DNA of 64,000 nucleotides, from NCBI RefSeq assembly GCF_000516555.1, contig NZ_AZSJ01000003.1, forward strand, positions 317,958 to 381,957, read 5' to 3'. Shown here in pieces: positions 55,642 through 64,000 of the stretch (positions within the stretch are counted from its first letter, which is position 1; each line of letters begins with the position of its first letter). A program made the position numbers and the translations under genes. Source of the DNA: Afipia sp. P52-10. GTDB taxonomy: Bacteria > Pseudomonadota > Alphaproteobacteria > Rhizobiales > Xanthobacteraceae. Under the pieces are notes generated by a model. That model ran no database searches and was not told the origin of the DNA. It saw only the letters and a list, made by a program, of their open reading frames with translations.

Positions 55642-57777
55642 ATGGTCGATCTAACGGCAGGACAAGGCACGACCGCAACGGGCAACGGCCTCAGCATCAA
55701 GGATATTGGCGACCTGCTCAGGCGTGGCGACATCGCGCTGGCGATCGGCATCCTGACGATCCTGGTGGTGCTGATCCTGCCGCTGCCTCCCGTCGTTCTC
55801 GACATGCTGCTGGCGGTTTCGATCATTCTGTCGATCCTGATCCTGATGACGTCGCTGTTCATCCAGGCGCCGCTGGAATTCTCGTCTTTTCCCACCGTGC
55901 TGCTGATCTCGACCATGCTGCGGCTGGCGCTGAACCTGGCGTCCACCCGGCTGATCCTGGCGCACGGCCACGAAGGCACCGCCGCCGCCGGACATGTCAT
56001 CGAGGCGTTCGGCAATTTCGTGATGGGCGGCAATTTCATCATCGGCCTGATCGTCTTCATCATCCTGGTAATCGTCAACTTCGTGGTCATCACCAAGGGT
56101 TCGGGGCGTATCGCCGAAGTCGCGGCCCGCTTCCATCTCGACTCGATGCCCGGCAAGCAGATGGCGATCGATGCCGATCTCTCCGCGGGCCTGATCGACG
56201 AGAAGACCGCCAAGACCCGCCGCAAGGAGCTGGAGGACGAGAGCGGCTTCTTCGGCGCGATGGACGGTGCATCGAAGTTCGTGCGCGGTGACGCCATCGC
56301 CGGCCTGCTGGTGGTGTTCATCAACGTCATCGGCGGCATGATCATTGGCATTGCCCAGCAGAACATGAGCTTCGCCGATGCCGCGCGCACGTATACGCTG
56401 CTGACCGTCGGCGACGGCCTCGTCACGCAAATCCCCGCGCTGATCGTCTCCACCGCGGCGGGCCTGCTCGTCTCCAAGGCCGGCATCACCGGCGCCGCGG
56501 ACAAGGCGCTGATCGGTCAGCTCTCGGGCTATCCGCGCGCGCTCGGCATGTCGGCCGGCGTAATGCTGATCCTCGCCGCCCTGCCCGGCATTCCGATGCT
56601 GCCGTTCCTGCTGCTCGGCGGCGGTGCCGGCTATCTCGCCTGGACTTCGAACAAGCGCAACGCCGCCAAGGCCGTGGCCGAAGCGAAAGCGGCCGCCGCA
56701 GCGCCGGCCGCAGCCGCGGCAGCCGCCCAGGCCGCGGCTGAAGAGCCGATCGCCGCAGCGCTGAAGATCGACGATCTGAAGATCGAGCTCGGTTACGCGC
56801 TTCTGCCGCTCGTCAACGCTCCGGACGGCACCGATCGCCTGACCGAGCAGATCAAGGCGCTGCGCCGCTCGCTCGCGATGGAGATGGGGTTCGTGATGCC
56901 ATCGGTGCGCATCCTCGACAACGTCCAACTCGAGGCGAACACGTACATCATCAAGATCAAGGAGGTCGATGCTGGCCAAGGCCGCATTTGGCCCGCCAAC
57001 TATATGGTGATGGATCCGGCCGGTGGTCAGGTCAGCGTCCCCGGCATCCACACCACCGAGCCGACCTTCGGCCTGCCCGCCACTTGGGTCGACGCCGCGC
57101 TGAAGGAGGAGGCCTCGCTCAAGGGCTACACCGTCGTCGATGCCGCGACCGTGCTGTCGACGCATCTCACCGAGCTTCTGAAGAACAACGTCGCCGACCT
57201 GCTCTCCTACGGCGAGGTGCAGAAGCTGCTCAAGGAGCTACCGAAAGAGCAGGCCGAACTCGTCAAGGATATCGTGCCGACCCAGATCACCGTCTCGGGC
57301 ATCCAGCGCGTCCTGCAGCTGCTGCTCGCCGAGCGCATCTCGATCCGCGATCTCTCCACCATCCTGGAAGGCATCGCCGACGCCGTGGCCTTCTCGCGGA
57401 ACCCGGCTACGATCGTCGAACATGTCCGCGCCCGTCTTGCCCGGCAGATCTGCGCCCAGCACACCTCGATGAACGGCTACCTGCCGCTGATCGCCCTGTC
57501 GGCCAAGTGGGAACAGGCTTTCGCTGAATCGATCATCGGCACCGGCGACGAGCGCAGCCTCGCGATGCAACCCTCGAAACTGTCCGAGTTCATCACCCTC
57601 GTGCGCGACCGGTTCGAGCAGGCGGCGCGGGAGGGCGAGGCGCCGGTTCTGGTGACCTCAGCCGCGATCCGCCCGTTTGTCCGATCACTCGTGGAGCGGT
57701 TCCGCGCTCAAACATCCGTGATGTCACAGTCCGAAATCCACCCACGCGCGCGTCTAAAGACGGTCGGGAGCGTTTAA
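55642..57777 (+). CDS. flhA: Flagellar biosynthesis protein FlhA
   Basis: 711 residues, the family's usual length. Eight N-terminal spans hold the FHIPEP signature (GKQMAIDADLSAGLIDEKTAKTRRKELEDESGFFGAMDGASKFVRGDAIAGL). An Ala-rich linker (about residues 355-375) leads to the cytoplasmic domain that docks export chaperones (IWPANYMVMDPAGG, LTELLKNNVADLL, LPKEQAELVKDIVPTQIT). ATG 55642 was chosen because the membrane domain starts soon after it; the frame upstream is not conserved in character. It forms the type III export gate. Confidence 0.96.
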   Translation: MVDLTAGQGTTATGNGLSIKDIGDLLRRGDIALAIGILTILVVLILPLPPVVLDMLLAVSIILSILILMTSLFIQAPLEFSSFPTVLLISTMLRLALNLASTRLILAHGHEGTAAAGHVIEAFGNFVMGGNFIIGLIVFIILVIVNFVVITKGSGRIAEVAARFHLDSMPGKQMAIDADLSAGLIDEKTAKTRRKELEDESGFFGAMDGASKFVRGDAIAGLLVVFINVIGGMIIGIAQQNMSFADAARTYTLLTVGDGLVTQIPALIVSTAAGLLVSKAGITGAADKALIGQLSGYPRALGMSAGVMLILAALPGIPMLPFLLLGGGAGYLAWTSNKRNAAKAVAEAKAAAAAPAAAAAAAQAAAEEPIAAALKIDDLKIELGYALLPLVNAPDGTDRLTEQIKALRRSLAMEMGFVMPSVRILDNVQLEANTYIIKIKEVDAGQGRIWPANYMVMDPAGGQVSVPGIHTTEPTFGLPATWVDAALKEEASLKGYTVVDAATVLSTHLTELLKNNVADLLSYGEVQKLLKELPKEQAELVKDIVPTQITVSGIQRVLQLLLAERISIRDLSTILEGIADAVAFSRNPATIVEHVRARLARQICAQHTSMNGYLPLIALSAKWEQAFAESIIGTGDERSLAMQPSKLSEFITLVRDRFEQAAREGEAPVLVTSAAIRPFVRSLVERFRAQTSVMSQSEIHPRARLKTVGSV

Positions 57778-57780
57778 TCA

Positions 57781-57858
57781 ATGAGCCGCAAGCAGCGTCT
57801 GGTTATGGGAATCGTCCTCGTCCTTCTCGCCGTCGTGCTCTATTGGGCGAGACGCTAA
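57781..57858 (+). CDS. Very small membrane protein directly after flhA
   Basis: 25 residues, MSRKQRLVMGIVLVLLAVVLYWARR, 3 nt after the flhA stop. A basic start, one hydrophobic span of about 14-16 residues and a basic end give a clear single-span pattern. GGGAGCG lies just upstream across the flhA stop. It is too short for standard gene finders and is reported as probable, not proven. Confidence 0.5.
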   Translation: MSRKQRLVMGIVLVLLAVVLYWARR

Positions 57859-58068
57859 GCTGTTCAATTCATTTGCCTTTTTCCGACGAAAACGTTGCTA
57901 AAAAGTCACATGCAAATGACGATCAGCCAAATTCACGAAAGATCACGAGCTTGTGAGCTCCCCTTTGGAACCGAAAAGCCGCTCCTAAGTTCTGCTAACA
58001 CAGGCGTTGAACCTGCTGGATGCTGCACCGACCAAACACCAACGCAGCGTCAAGCAGCGGAGGCTCGG

Positions 58069-58275
58069 ATGAACCACTCGTTCTACAGCGCAGATCGGGC
58101 GACCCACCTGAAGATCGTGGTGGTTGCTCTCGTTGCCGCGACCGCAATCGCAGGCGTCGGGATTACCGCGCGCATCAACGGCGGTGACACCTACGCGCAG
58201 ACCGACCGCATTCAGGTCATCAAGGCCGGCAAGCCGGTGATGGTGACAAAGACAGACCAGTCAGTTGTTCGCTGA
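58069..58275 (+). CDS. Small single-span membrane or exported protein
   Basis: 68 residues from ATG 58069 with GGAGG 6 nt upstream. A hydrophobic segment (LKIVVVALVAATAIAGVGITA) lies at 17-37, followed by a short periplasmic tail (DRIQVIKAGKPVMVTK). A longer frame from 57895 exists but its first part is not protein-like. It is probably anchored in the inner membrane. No function known to me. Confidence 0.65.
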   Translation: MNHSFYSADRATHLKIVVVALVAATAIAGVGITARINGGDTYAQTDRIQVIKAGKPVMVTKTDQSVVR

Positions 58276-58389
58276 TTGAGGAGATACGAATTCAGGAATT
58301 CCCGAGGCATCCGCCCCCAACAGTTGCCTCGGGTGGTTAGGCGCCCCCACGCCTAGAAAGTAAGTAGACGACCCCCAAGTGACTCTACG

Positions 58390-58424
58390 GAAAACGCCCC
58401 CGCCCCCAGGGGCGTTTTCTTTTT
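58390..58424 (+). terminator. Intrinsic (rho-independent) terminator
   Basis: An 11-bp perfect stem (GAAAACGCCCC / GGGGCGTTTTC) with an 8-nt loop, then TTTTT. This is the best terminator in the window and ends the transcript of the small membrane protein, and perhaps of flhA. Confidence 0.9.
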
Positions 58425-58583
58425 GTGGGCATGCGATCGCGGATGCAATCAAAGCAACGGCCGGTCGAGCGTTGCATCCATCGCGGGGCTCCCCAGGCCG
58501 CATGCGGTGCGGAGCCTTGAGCGCCCATCCGCCGCGTGACACGCTGACGGCCCGTTTCGCACGTCATCGGAGTTCACGCGCTC

Positions 58584-59360
58584 ATGTCATCTGAATTCGT
58601 TCGTTACACCGTCACCGATGCCATCGCCGAAGTGACCCTCGACCGCGCGCCGGTCAATGCGCTGAACATGCCGCTGATCGACGAGCTGCTGGCCGCTCTG
58701 GAGCAGGCGAAGAACGACACGTCCGTTCGTGCCGTGATCATTTCCAGCGCGCACAAGGTCTTTTGCGCCGGCCTCGATCTCGACATCACGCGGGGCAAGC
58801 GCGGCGTTGAAGCCAAGGCGTTTCTCGAACGGCTCTATTTCGCGCTCAACGATGTGCAGTATCGGCTCGGCAAGCCGAGCATCGCCGCGATCGATGGCCC
58901 TGTGCGGGCGGGCGGCATGACCATCGCGATCTCCTGCGACATGATCGTGGCCGGCGACGCCTCGACCTTTGGTTATCCCGAGATCGATGTCGGCCTCATT
59001 CCGGCGCTGCACTTCGTGCAGCTCACGCGCCTGGTCGGCAAGCATCAAGCATTCGGTCCGCTGTTCCTCGGCGATCCCTTCGATGCAGCCGCCGCGTTTC
59101 GCATGGGCCTGGTCAGCGAGGTCGTGCCAAAGGGCAGCGCACTGGAGAAAGCGCGGGCCATCGCCCGGCGCTTTGCCGAGAAGTCACCGATTGTCATGAA
59201 GATTGGACGCGACGCCTTCATGCGCGCGGTGGATGCCGACTACCGCCGCGCCATCGAACACACGGCCGACAGCTTCGCCCTCATCACCACGACGCAGGAC
59301 AGCCAGGAAGGGCTCAATGCCTTCGTCGAGAAGCGCAAGCCCAGCTATCGCGGCGTTTAA
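58584..59360 (+). CDS. Enoyl-CoA hydratase/isomerase family (crotonase) protein
   Basis: 258 residues, normal for the family. SSAHKVFCAGLDLDI gives the first oxyanion-hole region, and AIDGPVRAGGMTIAISCDMIVAGDASTFGYPEIDVGLIPA the second. The usual active-site glutamates are not both clear, so it may be a crotonase with another CoA-ester activity. Its end overlaps the convergent anti-sigma gene by 4 nt. The pathway is not known. Confidence 0.9.
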   Translation: MSSEFVRYTVTDAIAEVTLDRAPVNALNMPLIDELLAALEQAKNDTSVRAVIISSAHKVFCAGLDLDITRGKRGVEAKAFLERLYFALNDVQYRLGKPSIAAIDGPVRAGGMTIAISCDMIVAGDASTFGYPEIDVGLIPALHFVQLTRLVGKHQAFGPLFLGDPFDAAAAFRMGLVSEVVPKGSALEKARAIARRFAEKSPIVMKIGRDAFMRAVDADYRRAIEHTADSFALITTTQDSQEGLNAFVEKRKPSYRGV

Positions 59361-60226
59361 CGCGATTTCGCCGGCGCCGGAACCGATGCGGCAGGCACGA
59401 TCTCGAGCGGCTTGCCCGCATAGATCGGCGCAACAGTCGGCGCGCCACTCGGCGAGCCGCCCTCCTGCTCGACCGTCACTGCGTAGATGGCCGAGCGGAT
59501 CGTATTGTTGTCGAACGATGCAAGGTCGGACTTCGTCGTGAAATCGGTGGCGCCGATCACGCCGAGCGAGCGGGGCTGCGTGAAGCGGTCCGACACCATC
59601 CACAATTCGTAGCTCCGGCCCGGCGGTGCATCCGGACCAGCCTTGCGCACCGTGAACGCCTTCGTGTTCGTATCGATGGTCATGACGAAGGCCGGCGAAC
59701 CGCCGTCACGCTGCAACACGGCCGCGTATTGAGCCGGCGCAGGCGCCTGGACGGTCTCCACCTTGCCCTTCGGCTGCAACGCCGCGGGCAGGATGTCCGG
59801 CCGAGAGGCTTGCACGGCAATGAACGCCGCCAGACATGCCGCGAGCGCAGAGGCCGCGTAAGCGAACGTCCGCCAGCCCCGAACGTTGTCGGCGGCGGGT
59901 GCTGGCGTCGCGTTGTCCGGCGCGATGTCTTGCACCACCGGCGCGGGAGGAGCAGCCGCCGGCGTCGTGATCTCCGGCAGGCGCATGGCTGCGGCCGGTG
60001 CAATCGCTGCAACCGCTGTTCTGATGCGGACCCAGACCTCATCGGCGGGCTCCACCACACCGACCATCGCATGCAGCTCGCCGAGCCGCCGCTCCCACTG
60101 CTCCACCAGCGCCTTGAATTCAGGATCGACGCCCATCATGGTCTCGACCTGAGACCGCTCCTCGCCGTCCAACGTGCCAAGGACGTACTCGGCCGCCATT
60201 GCGATATGGTCTTCGTCGTAGCTCAT
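59357..60226 (-). CDS. Anti-sigma factor, RskA type
   Basis: 289 residues. The cytoplasmic part opens EDHIAMAAEYVLGTLDGEERSQVE, a Pro/Ala-rich linker leads to one span (FAYAASALAACLAAFIAVQA, about residues 127-147), and the periplasmic part is the RskA domain (AAVLQRDGGSPAFVMTID, PPGRSYELWMVSD, LGVIGATDF). ATG 60226 overlaps the stop of the sigma gene (TGATG). It should hold the ECF sigma factor at the membrane until an outside signal triggers release. Confidence 0.92.
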   Translation of the reverse strand: MSYDEDHIAMAAEYVLGTLDGEERSQVETMMGVDPEFKALVEQWERRLGELHAMVGVVEPADEVWVRIRTAVAAIAPAAAMRLPEITTPAAAPPAPVVQDIAPDNATPAPAADNVRGWRTFAYAASALAACLAAFIAVQASRPDILPAALQPKGKVETVQAPAPAQYAAVLQRDGGSPAFVMTIDTNTKAFTVRKAGPDAPPGRSYELWMVSDRFTQPRSLGVIGATDFTTKSDLASFDNNTIRSAIYAVTVEQEGGSPSGAPTVAPIYAGKPLEIVPAASVPAPAKSR

Positions 60227-60774
60227 CAGGTCAGCCCCAGACACTCGCGAATCTCCAACAGGCTCCTCCGCAGCCACGTCTTCACCGTATTGACGGGGGT
60301 GTCGAACTTCTCTGCCAGCTGCTCGCGGCTCCAGCCGTTGTAATAGGCCAGCAGCACCAACCGCTGCCGCTCAGGCTCCAACTTGCCCACGCAGCCGAGC
60401 AACCGTTTCAACTCGTCGGTCATTTCGCGGCGCGCCAGCGGATCCGGCGTATCGGATGCCACCTCCATGGCCTCCGGCTCCTCCTCGAGCGAGGCCTCGC
60501 TCCGCTTGCGCATCAGATCGATCGCCCGATTGCGCGCGATCGACACCATCCAGGTGATTGGAGACGAAACGCTCGGATCGAACTGCCCGGCATTGCTCCA
60601 AATCTTGATGTAACATTCCTGGATCACTTCTTCGGCGAGATCCTGTCTGCGCAAGATACGCAGCACCACGCCGTAAAGTTTCGCTCGCGTTGCGGCGTAG
60701 AGACGCTCGAATGCAACCTCGTCACCCTTCGCCACGGCGGCGATCAGCCAGACCAATTCGGCCGACGTCAGCAT
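60226..60774 (-). CDS. ECF-family RNA polymerase sigma factor (SigK-like)
   Basis: 182 residues from ATG 60774 (earlier ATGs in the frame add residues without similarity). Region 2 reads GDEVAFERLYAATRAKLYGVVLRILRRQDLAEEVIQECYIKIWSNAGQFD, with the usual SPITWMVSIARNRAIDLMRKR. Region 4 is YYNGWSREQLAEKFDTPVNTVKTWLRRSLLEIREC. It is coupled to the RskA-type anti-sigma factor. It probably directs an extracytoplasmic or oxidative stress response. Confidence 0.94.
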   Translation of the reverse strand: MLTSAELVWLIAAVAKGDEVAFERLYAATRAKLYGVVLRILRRQDLAEEVIQECYIKIWSNAGQFDPSVSSPITWMVSIARNRAIDLMRKRSEASLEEEPEAMEVASDTPDPLARREMTDELKRLLGCVGKLEPERQRLVLLAYYNGWSREQLAEKFDTPVNTVKTWLRRSLLEIRECLGLT

Positions 60775-60958
60775 TGCCAGACTACCACCCCTTCGCCCAC
60801 GGTCGCCTGACCGCCAGCCCTGTACCATTTCGAGCCTTGGAAGACCCGGCCCCAATTGAGCCCTGTTTTGAGCTTCGCCTCAAGGCTATCCACGCGAAAA
60901 CTTTGGATTTTCCGCAGCATACCGCGCCACCACGCCGAGTCCATCGCCAGAAACAATG

Positions 60959-60982
60959 AGCCCGGGCTTTTTGGCCCGGGCT
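60959..60982 (-). terminator. Hairpin downstream of fliJ
   Basis: A 9-bp perfect stem (AGCCCGGGC / GCCCGGGCT) with a T-rich loop, 33 bp after the fliJ stop. The run after it on the minus strand is CATTGTTTC, so it is a weak intrinsic terminator at the end of fliI-fliJ. Confidence 0.55.
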
Positions 60983-61014
60983 GTGTCCGACTTGAAACGG
61001 TGGAAATCGGCAGA

Positions 61015-61434
61015 TCAGGCCAGGGCCGTCATCCGCGACCGCATCAGACCGATATTGTCCATCTCTGCCTGCTCGCGGGCGCTCTCCTCGGCCCGCTCGC
61101 GCGCCTGATCGCGCTCGTCCAGCAGCTCCACCTTCTTCAATTCCTCGAAGGCTTCGCCGAGTTGTGCCTTGGCATCTTCCAACTGGACCTTCAGCTCCTC
61201 GGCCGACCGCGACAGGTTTTCCCGACGCTGGATCGCGGCCTTGGCATAAGTCGGATAGGCGAAATGCGAGGGATCGCTGATGCCGGCGCGCTCCTGCTCG
61301 ATCTGGATTTCGCGCTCGAGCTCGGCGGTCATGCGCTGGAAATCGGCGATCATCCCTTCGATCTGGGCAACCCGCCGACGCTTCTCATCGACCTGAAACT
61401 TCTTCAGACGGATCAACGTCTCTCTTGACTTCAT
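61015..61434 (-). CDS. fliJ: Flagellar export chaperone FliJ
   Basis: 139 residues, nearly all coiled coil and charged (LIRLKKFQVDEKRRRVAQIEGMIADFQRM, then EELKVQLEDAKAQLGEAFEELKKVELLDERDQARERAEE). Length, composition and position after fliI identify it as FliJ, the stalk that couples the FliI ATPase ring to the FlhA gate. It begins 109 bp after the fliI stop, probably on the same transcript. Confidence 0.88.
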   Translation of the reverse strand: MKSRETLIRLKKFQVDEKRRRVAQIEGMIADFQRMTAELEREIQIEQERAGISDPSHFAYPTYAKAAIQRRENLSRSAEELKVQLEDAKAQLGEAFEELKKVELLDERDQARERAEESAREQAEMDNIGLMRSRMTALA

Positions 61435-61543
61435 CGACTCTTACTCCCCCGAAGTCCCCTCGAAGAACGGGACTGCGCCAGCGCCCCGAGCAAGGCCCCG
61501 CCAGCACGACTTAACCATGGCGGAGGATGATGGCCCGACAAAG

Positions 61544-62869
61544 TTAGCGTTCCGTTTCCAAATCACCGAGGATTTGAGCAAGCCGCTGATAACCCTCCAT
61601 TAACCCCGATGCCTCGCCCTTGCCCTGACGCAGGAAGTCCTCCAGCGGCTTATGCAGGCTGATTGCTTCGTCCACCTCCGCGCTGGAGCCTGCCCGGTAG
61701 GCGCCAAGCCGGATCAACTCCTCCATGTCGGCATAAGTCGCCATGATCTGTCGCGCTCGGGTGATCAGCGGCAGGTAATCCGGGTGCGCCGAGCGCGGCA
61801 TGGTGCGCGAGACCGACTTCAACACATTGATCGCCGGGTAACGACCGCGCTCCGCGATCGACCGCTGCATGACGATATGGCCGTCGAGGATACCGCGCAC
61901 GGCGTCGGCCACCGGTTCGTTATGATCATCGCCGTCGACCAGCACGGTGAAGATGCCCGTAATCGTCCCTTCGTCCACGCCGGGACCAGCGCGCTCCAAC
62001 AGCTTCGGCAGTTCGGTGAAAACCGTAGGCGTATAGCCTTTCGCAGTCGGCGGCTCGCCGGCCGATAAGCCGATTTCACGCTGCGCCATCGCAAACCGCG
62101 TCACCGAATCCATCAGGCACAGCACATCCTTGCCTTCATCACGAAAGTATTCAGCGATCGCGAGCGTCAGATAAGCGGCCTGCCGCCGCATCAAGGCCGG
62201 CTCGTCCGAGGTCGCCACCACCACGACCGAGCGCGCGAGGCCCTCTTCGCCAAGGTCGTCCTGCAGGAATTCCTGCACCTCACGACCGCGCTCGCCGACC
62301 AGGCCGATCACCGATACGTCGGCATCGACGTTGCGCGCCAGCATCGACAGCAGCACCGACTTGCCGACGCCGGAACCGGCGAAGATGCCGAGCCGCTGCC
62401 CGCGGCAGCAGGTCAGGAAGGTGTTGATGGTGCGGACGCCGAGATCCAGCGGTTCACCCACACGCCTGCGGGCATGGGCGGGCGGCGGCGAATTGCGGCA
62501 TGGAACCGGACTTGCCCCGGCCGGCAGCGGGCCCTTGCCGTCAATCGGCTCCCCCATCGCGTTGACCACCCGGCCGAGCCAGGCGGCTGACGGTCTGACC
62601 AGAGCGGCAGCATTGGCAATGACGGCGCGGCAGCCGCGCCGTACTCCGTCCAGGCCGCCGAAGGGCATCAGCACGGCGTTGGCGCCGGCAAACCCGATCA
62701 CTTCGCAGGGAATGGAACGGCTGGGGCTGGTTTCGATCACCACCCGCGCGCCGACCGACATCGCATGGATCGGCCCTGCGACCTCGACCATCAGGCCGCG
62801 CACGCCAACGACGCGGCCATAGATGTCCACGGCGTCGATGTCAGCGATCTGCTCGGCGAGCGCCTTCAT
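61544..62869 (-). CDS. fliI: Flagellum-specific ATPase FliI
   Basis: 441 residues. Walker A is GSGVGKS at residues 165-171, Walker B is [13 protein letters not shown], and the [25 protein letters not shown] and [23 protein letters not shown] blocks are those of the type III secretion ATPases (F1-beta relatives). It powers chaperone release and export with FliH and FliJ. A CtrA-like box lies 46-60 bp upstream. AAGG precedes the ATG by 8 nt. Confidence 0.96.
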   Translation of the reverse strand: MKALAEQIADIDAVDIYGRVVGVRGLMVEVAGPIHAMSVGARVVIETSPSRSIPCEVIGFAGANAVLMPFGGLDGVRRGCRAVIANAAALVRPSAAWLGRVVNAMGEPIDGKGPLPAGASPVPCRNSPPPAHARRRVGEPLDLGVRTINTFLTCCRGQRLGIFAGSGVGKSVLLSMLARNVDADVSVIGLVGERGREVQEFLQDDLGEEGLARSVVVVATSDEPALMRRQAAYLTLAIAEYFRDEGKDVLCLMDSVTRFAMAQREIGLSAGEPPTAKGYTPTVFTELPKLLERAGPGVDEGTITGIFTVLVDGDDHNEPVADAVRGILDGHIVMQRSIAERGRYPAINVLKSVSRTMPRSAHPDYLPLITRARQIMATYADMEELIRLGAYRAGSSAEVDEAISLHKPLEDFLRQGKGEASGLMEGYQRLAQILGDLETER

Positions 62870-62914
62870 TGCGAAAACCTTAAATCTCCGCGAATTGCGG
62901 CCAACCCCTTAACT

Positions 62915-62929
62915 TTAACTTCGTGTTTA
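62915..62929. promoter_or_regulatory. CtrA-like box upstream of fliI
   Basis: TTAA-CTTCGTG-TTTA, one base off TTAA-N7-TTAA, centred about 53 bp before the fliI start. Binding by the ctrA product encoded next door is a natural inference. Confidence 0.5.
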
Positions 62930-62997
62930 CCCGCATCGTTAATCATTGCGTCACTGTCTTTGATGACTGAAGACCTGCGCTTTCAGAACAAAGGTGC

Positions 62998-63166
62998 GAG
63001 TCGTACGAGTCGGTTGAGATCGACTCTTAAAGTGGAGTCTGAACGCGAGCGGATAAGAAAAACTGGTTTACCGCAATATCTTAGTGCGATTCGACAAAAA
63101 TTACACTGAAGACTCTTGCGGATCAGAATCAGGATTTGTTAACCATCTCGGGTCAGGGTCCGAATC
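62998..63166. promoter_or_regulatory. Cluster of eight GANTC (CcrM methylation) sites upstream of ctrA
   Basis: GANTC sites begin at 62998, 63007, 63022, 63035, 63088, 63111, 63126 and 63162. About 0.7 would be expected by chance in 169 bp. GANTC is the target of the cell-cycle methyltransferase CcrM, which influences ctrA transcription in Caulobacter. The region, between divergent fliI and ctrA, must hold the ctrA promoter. Confidence 0.7.
63139..63146. promoter_or_regulatory. CtrA half-site in the ctrA promoter region
   Basis: TTAACCAT, a single CtrA-type half-site about 100 bp before the ctrA ATG, with no second TTAA seven bases away. It may serve autoregulation. Confidence 0.35.
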
Positions 63167-63245
63167 AGTTGTTGAAGGCGTTATTCCACGGCGCTGCGTT
63201 AGCGCGCCGACCTGACGCCCGGAGCGGCGGATAGAGGGGACTGGC

Positions 63246-63947
<702 letters not shown>

Positions 63948-63980
63948 TCAGCTTTGTTGGGACACTCTCCCAGATTGGAA

Positions 63981-64000
63981 CCCCGCCGCGAACGGCGGGG
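63981..64000 (+). terminator. Hairpin after ctrA, cut by the window edge
   Basis: CCCCGCCG-CGAA-CGGCGGGG, a perfect 8-bp stem with a stable tetraloop, 34 bp after the ctrA stop. Whether a T-run follows lies beyond the window. Confidence 0.65.

Noticed and set aside
55651..57165. 504-residue minus-strand frame opposite flhA
   Set aside because: Gln/Asp/Arg-rich shadow of a well-conserved flagellar gene.

Overview
The window reads as a chromosomal segment of an alphaproteobacterium of the Bradyrhizobium / Rhodopseudomonas / Afipia group (Nitrobacteraceae). Supporting this are a CtrA response regulator next to fliI-fliJ and flhA, a dense cluster of GANTC (CcrM-type) sites in front of ctrA, CtrA-like boxes in front of the flagellar genes, an HWE-family histidine kinase, and high GC content with strong GC3 bias. 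The genus is an inference; no rRNA is present. The only RNA gene found is one tRNA with anticodon CAU.

Layout. 1-3.1 kb: end of a glycosyltransferase pair, a small exported protein and a short-chain dehydrogenase. 3.1-10.9 kb (minus strand): a two-gene signalling operon, a 1905-residue soluble hybrid kinase with about ten HAMP-type modules and three receiver domains, followed by a REC-PAS-HWE kinase-REC protein. 11.2-15.1 kb (minus): a three-subunit periplasmic FAD dehydrogenase (Tat-exported small subunit, GMC flavoprotein with a Cys cluster, tri-haem cytochrome c). 15.4-30.3 kb: an amide/ureide uptake and hydrolysis locus. It holds a peptide-type ABC transporter with two paralogous binding proteins, an isochorismatase-fold hydrolase, two amidase-signature enzymes each preceded by a tiny AtzG/GatC-like protein, an FmdA/AmdA-type amidase, an FCD-type GntR regulator and an EamA exporter. 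The three intergenic regions that start its units share a TTGTATCCA/TGGATACAA element.

30.4-35.0 kb: small conserved proteins, an Old Yellow Enzyme, a quinone-oxidoreductase-like protein and a TetR regulator with a clear palindrome upstream. 35.3-40.3 kb: an RND multidrug efflux pump (permease plus adaptor) divergent from its TetR regulator, with an AcrR-like operator between them. 40.4-51.6 kb: a very large two-partner-secretion adhesin (TpsA) with GLUG and MBG/YDG repeats, broken by a one-base insertion in a near-identical 252-bp repeat, divergent from its outer-membrane transporter (TpsB). 52-55.4 kb: an orphan Bug/TctC binding protein, small proteins, the tRNA and an MFS transporter.

55.5-64 kb: flhA, two short single-span membrane proteins, a strong intrinsic terminator, an enoyl-CoA hydratase, an ECF sigma factor with its RskA-type anti-sigma factor, fliI-fliJ, and ctrA at the right edge. 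In the known alphaproteobacterial circuit CtrA controls flagellar genes and is itself methylation-sensitive, and the sites seen here fit that scheme.

The most promising undescribed system is the 15.4-30.3 kb locus: two AtzG-amidase pairs, a third hydrolase family, a formamidase-like enzyme and a dedicated importer, apparently under one GntR regulator, substrate unknown.
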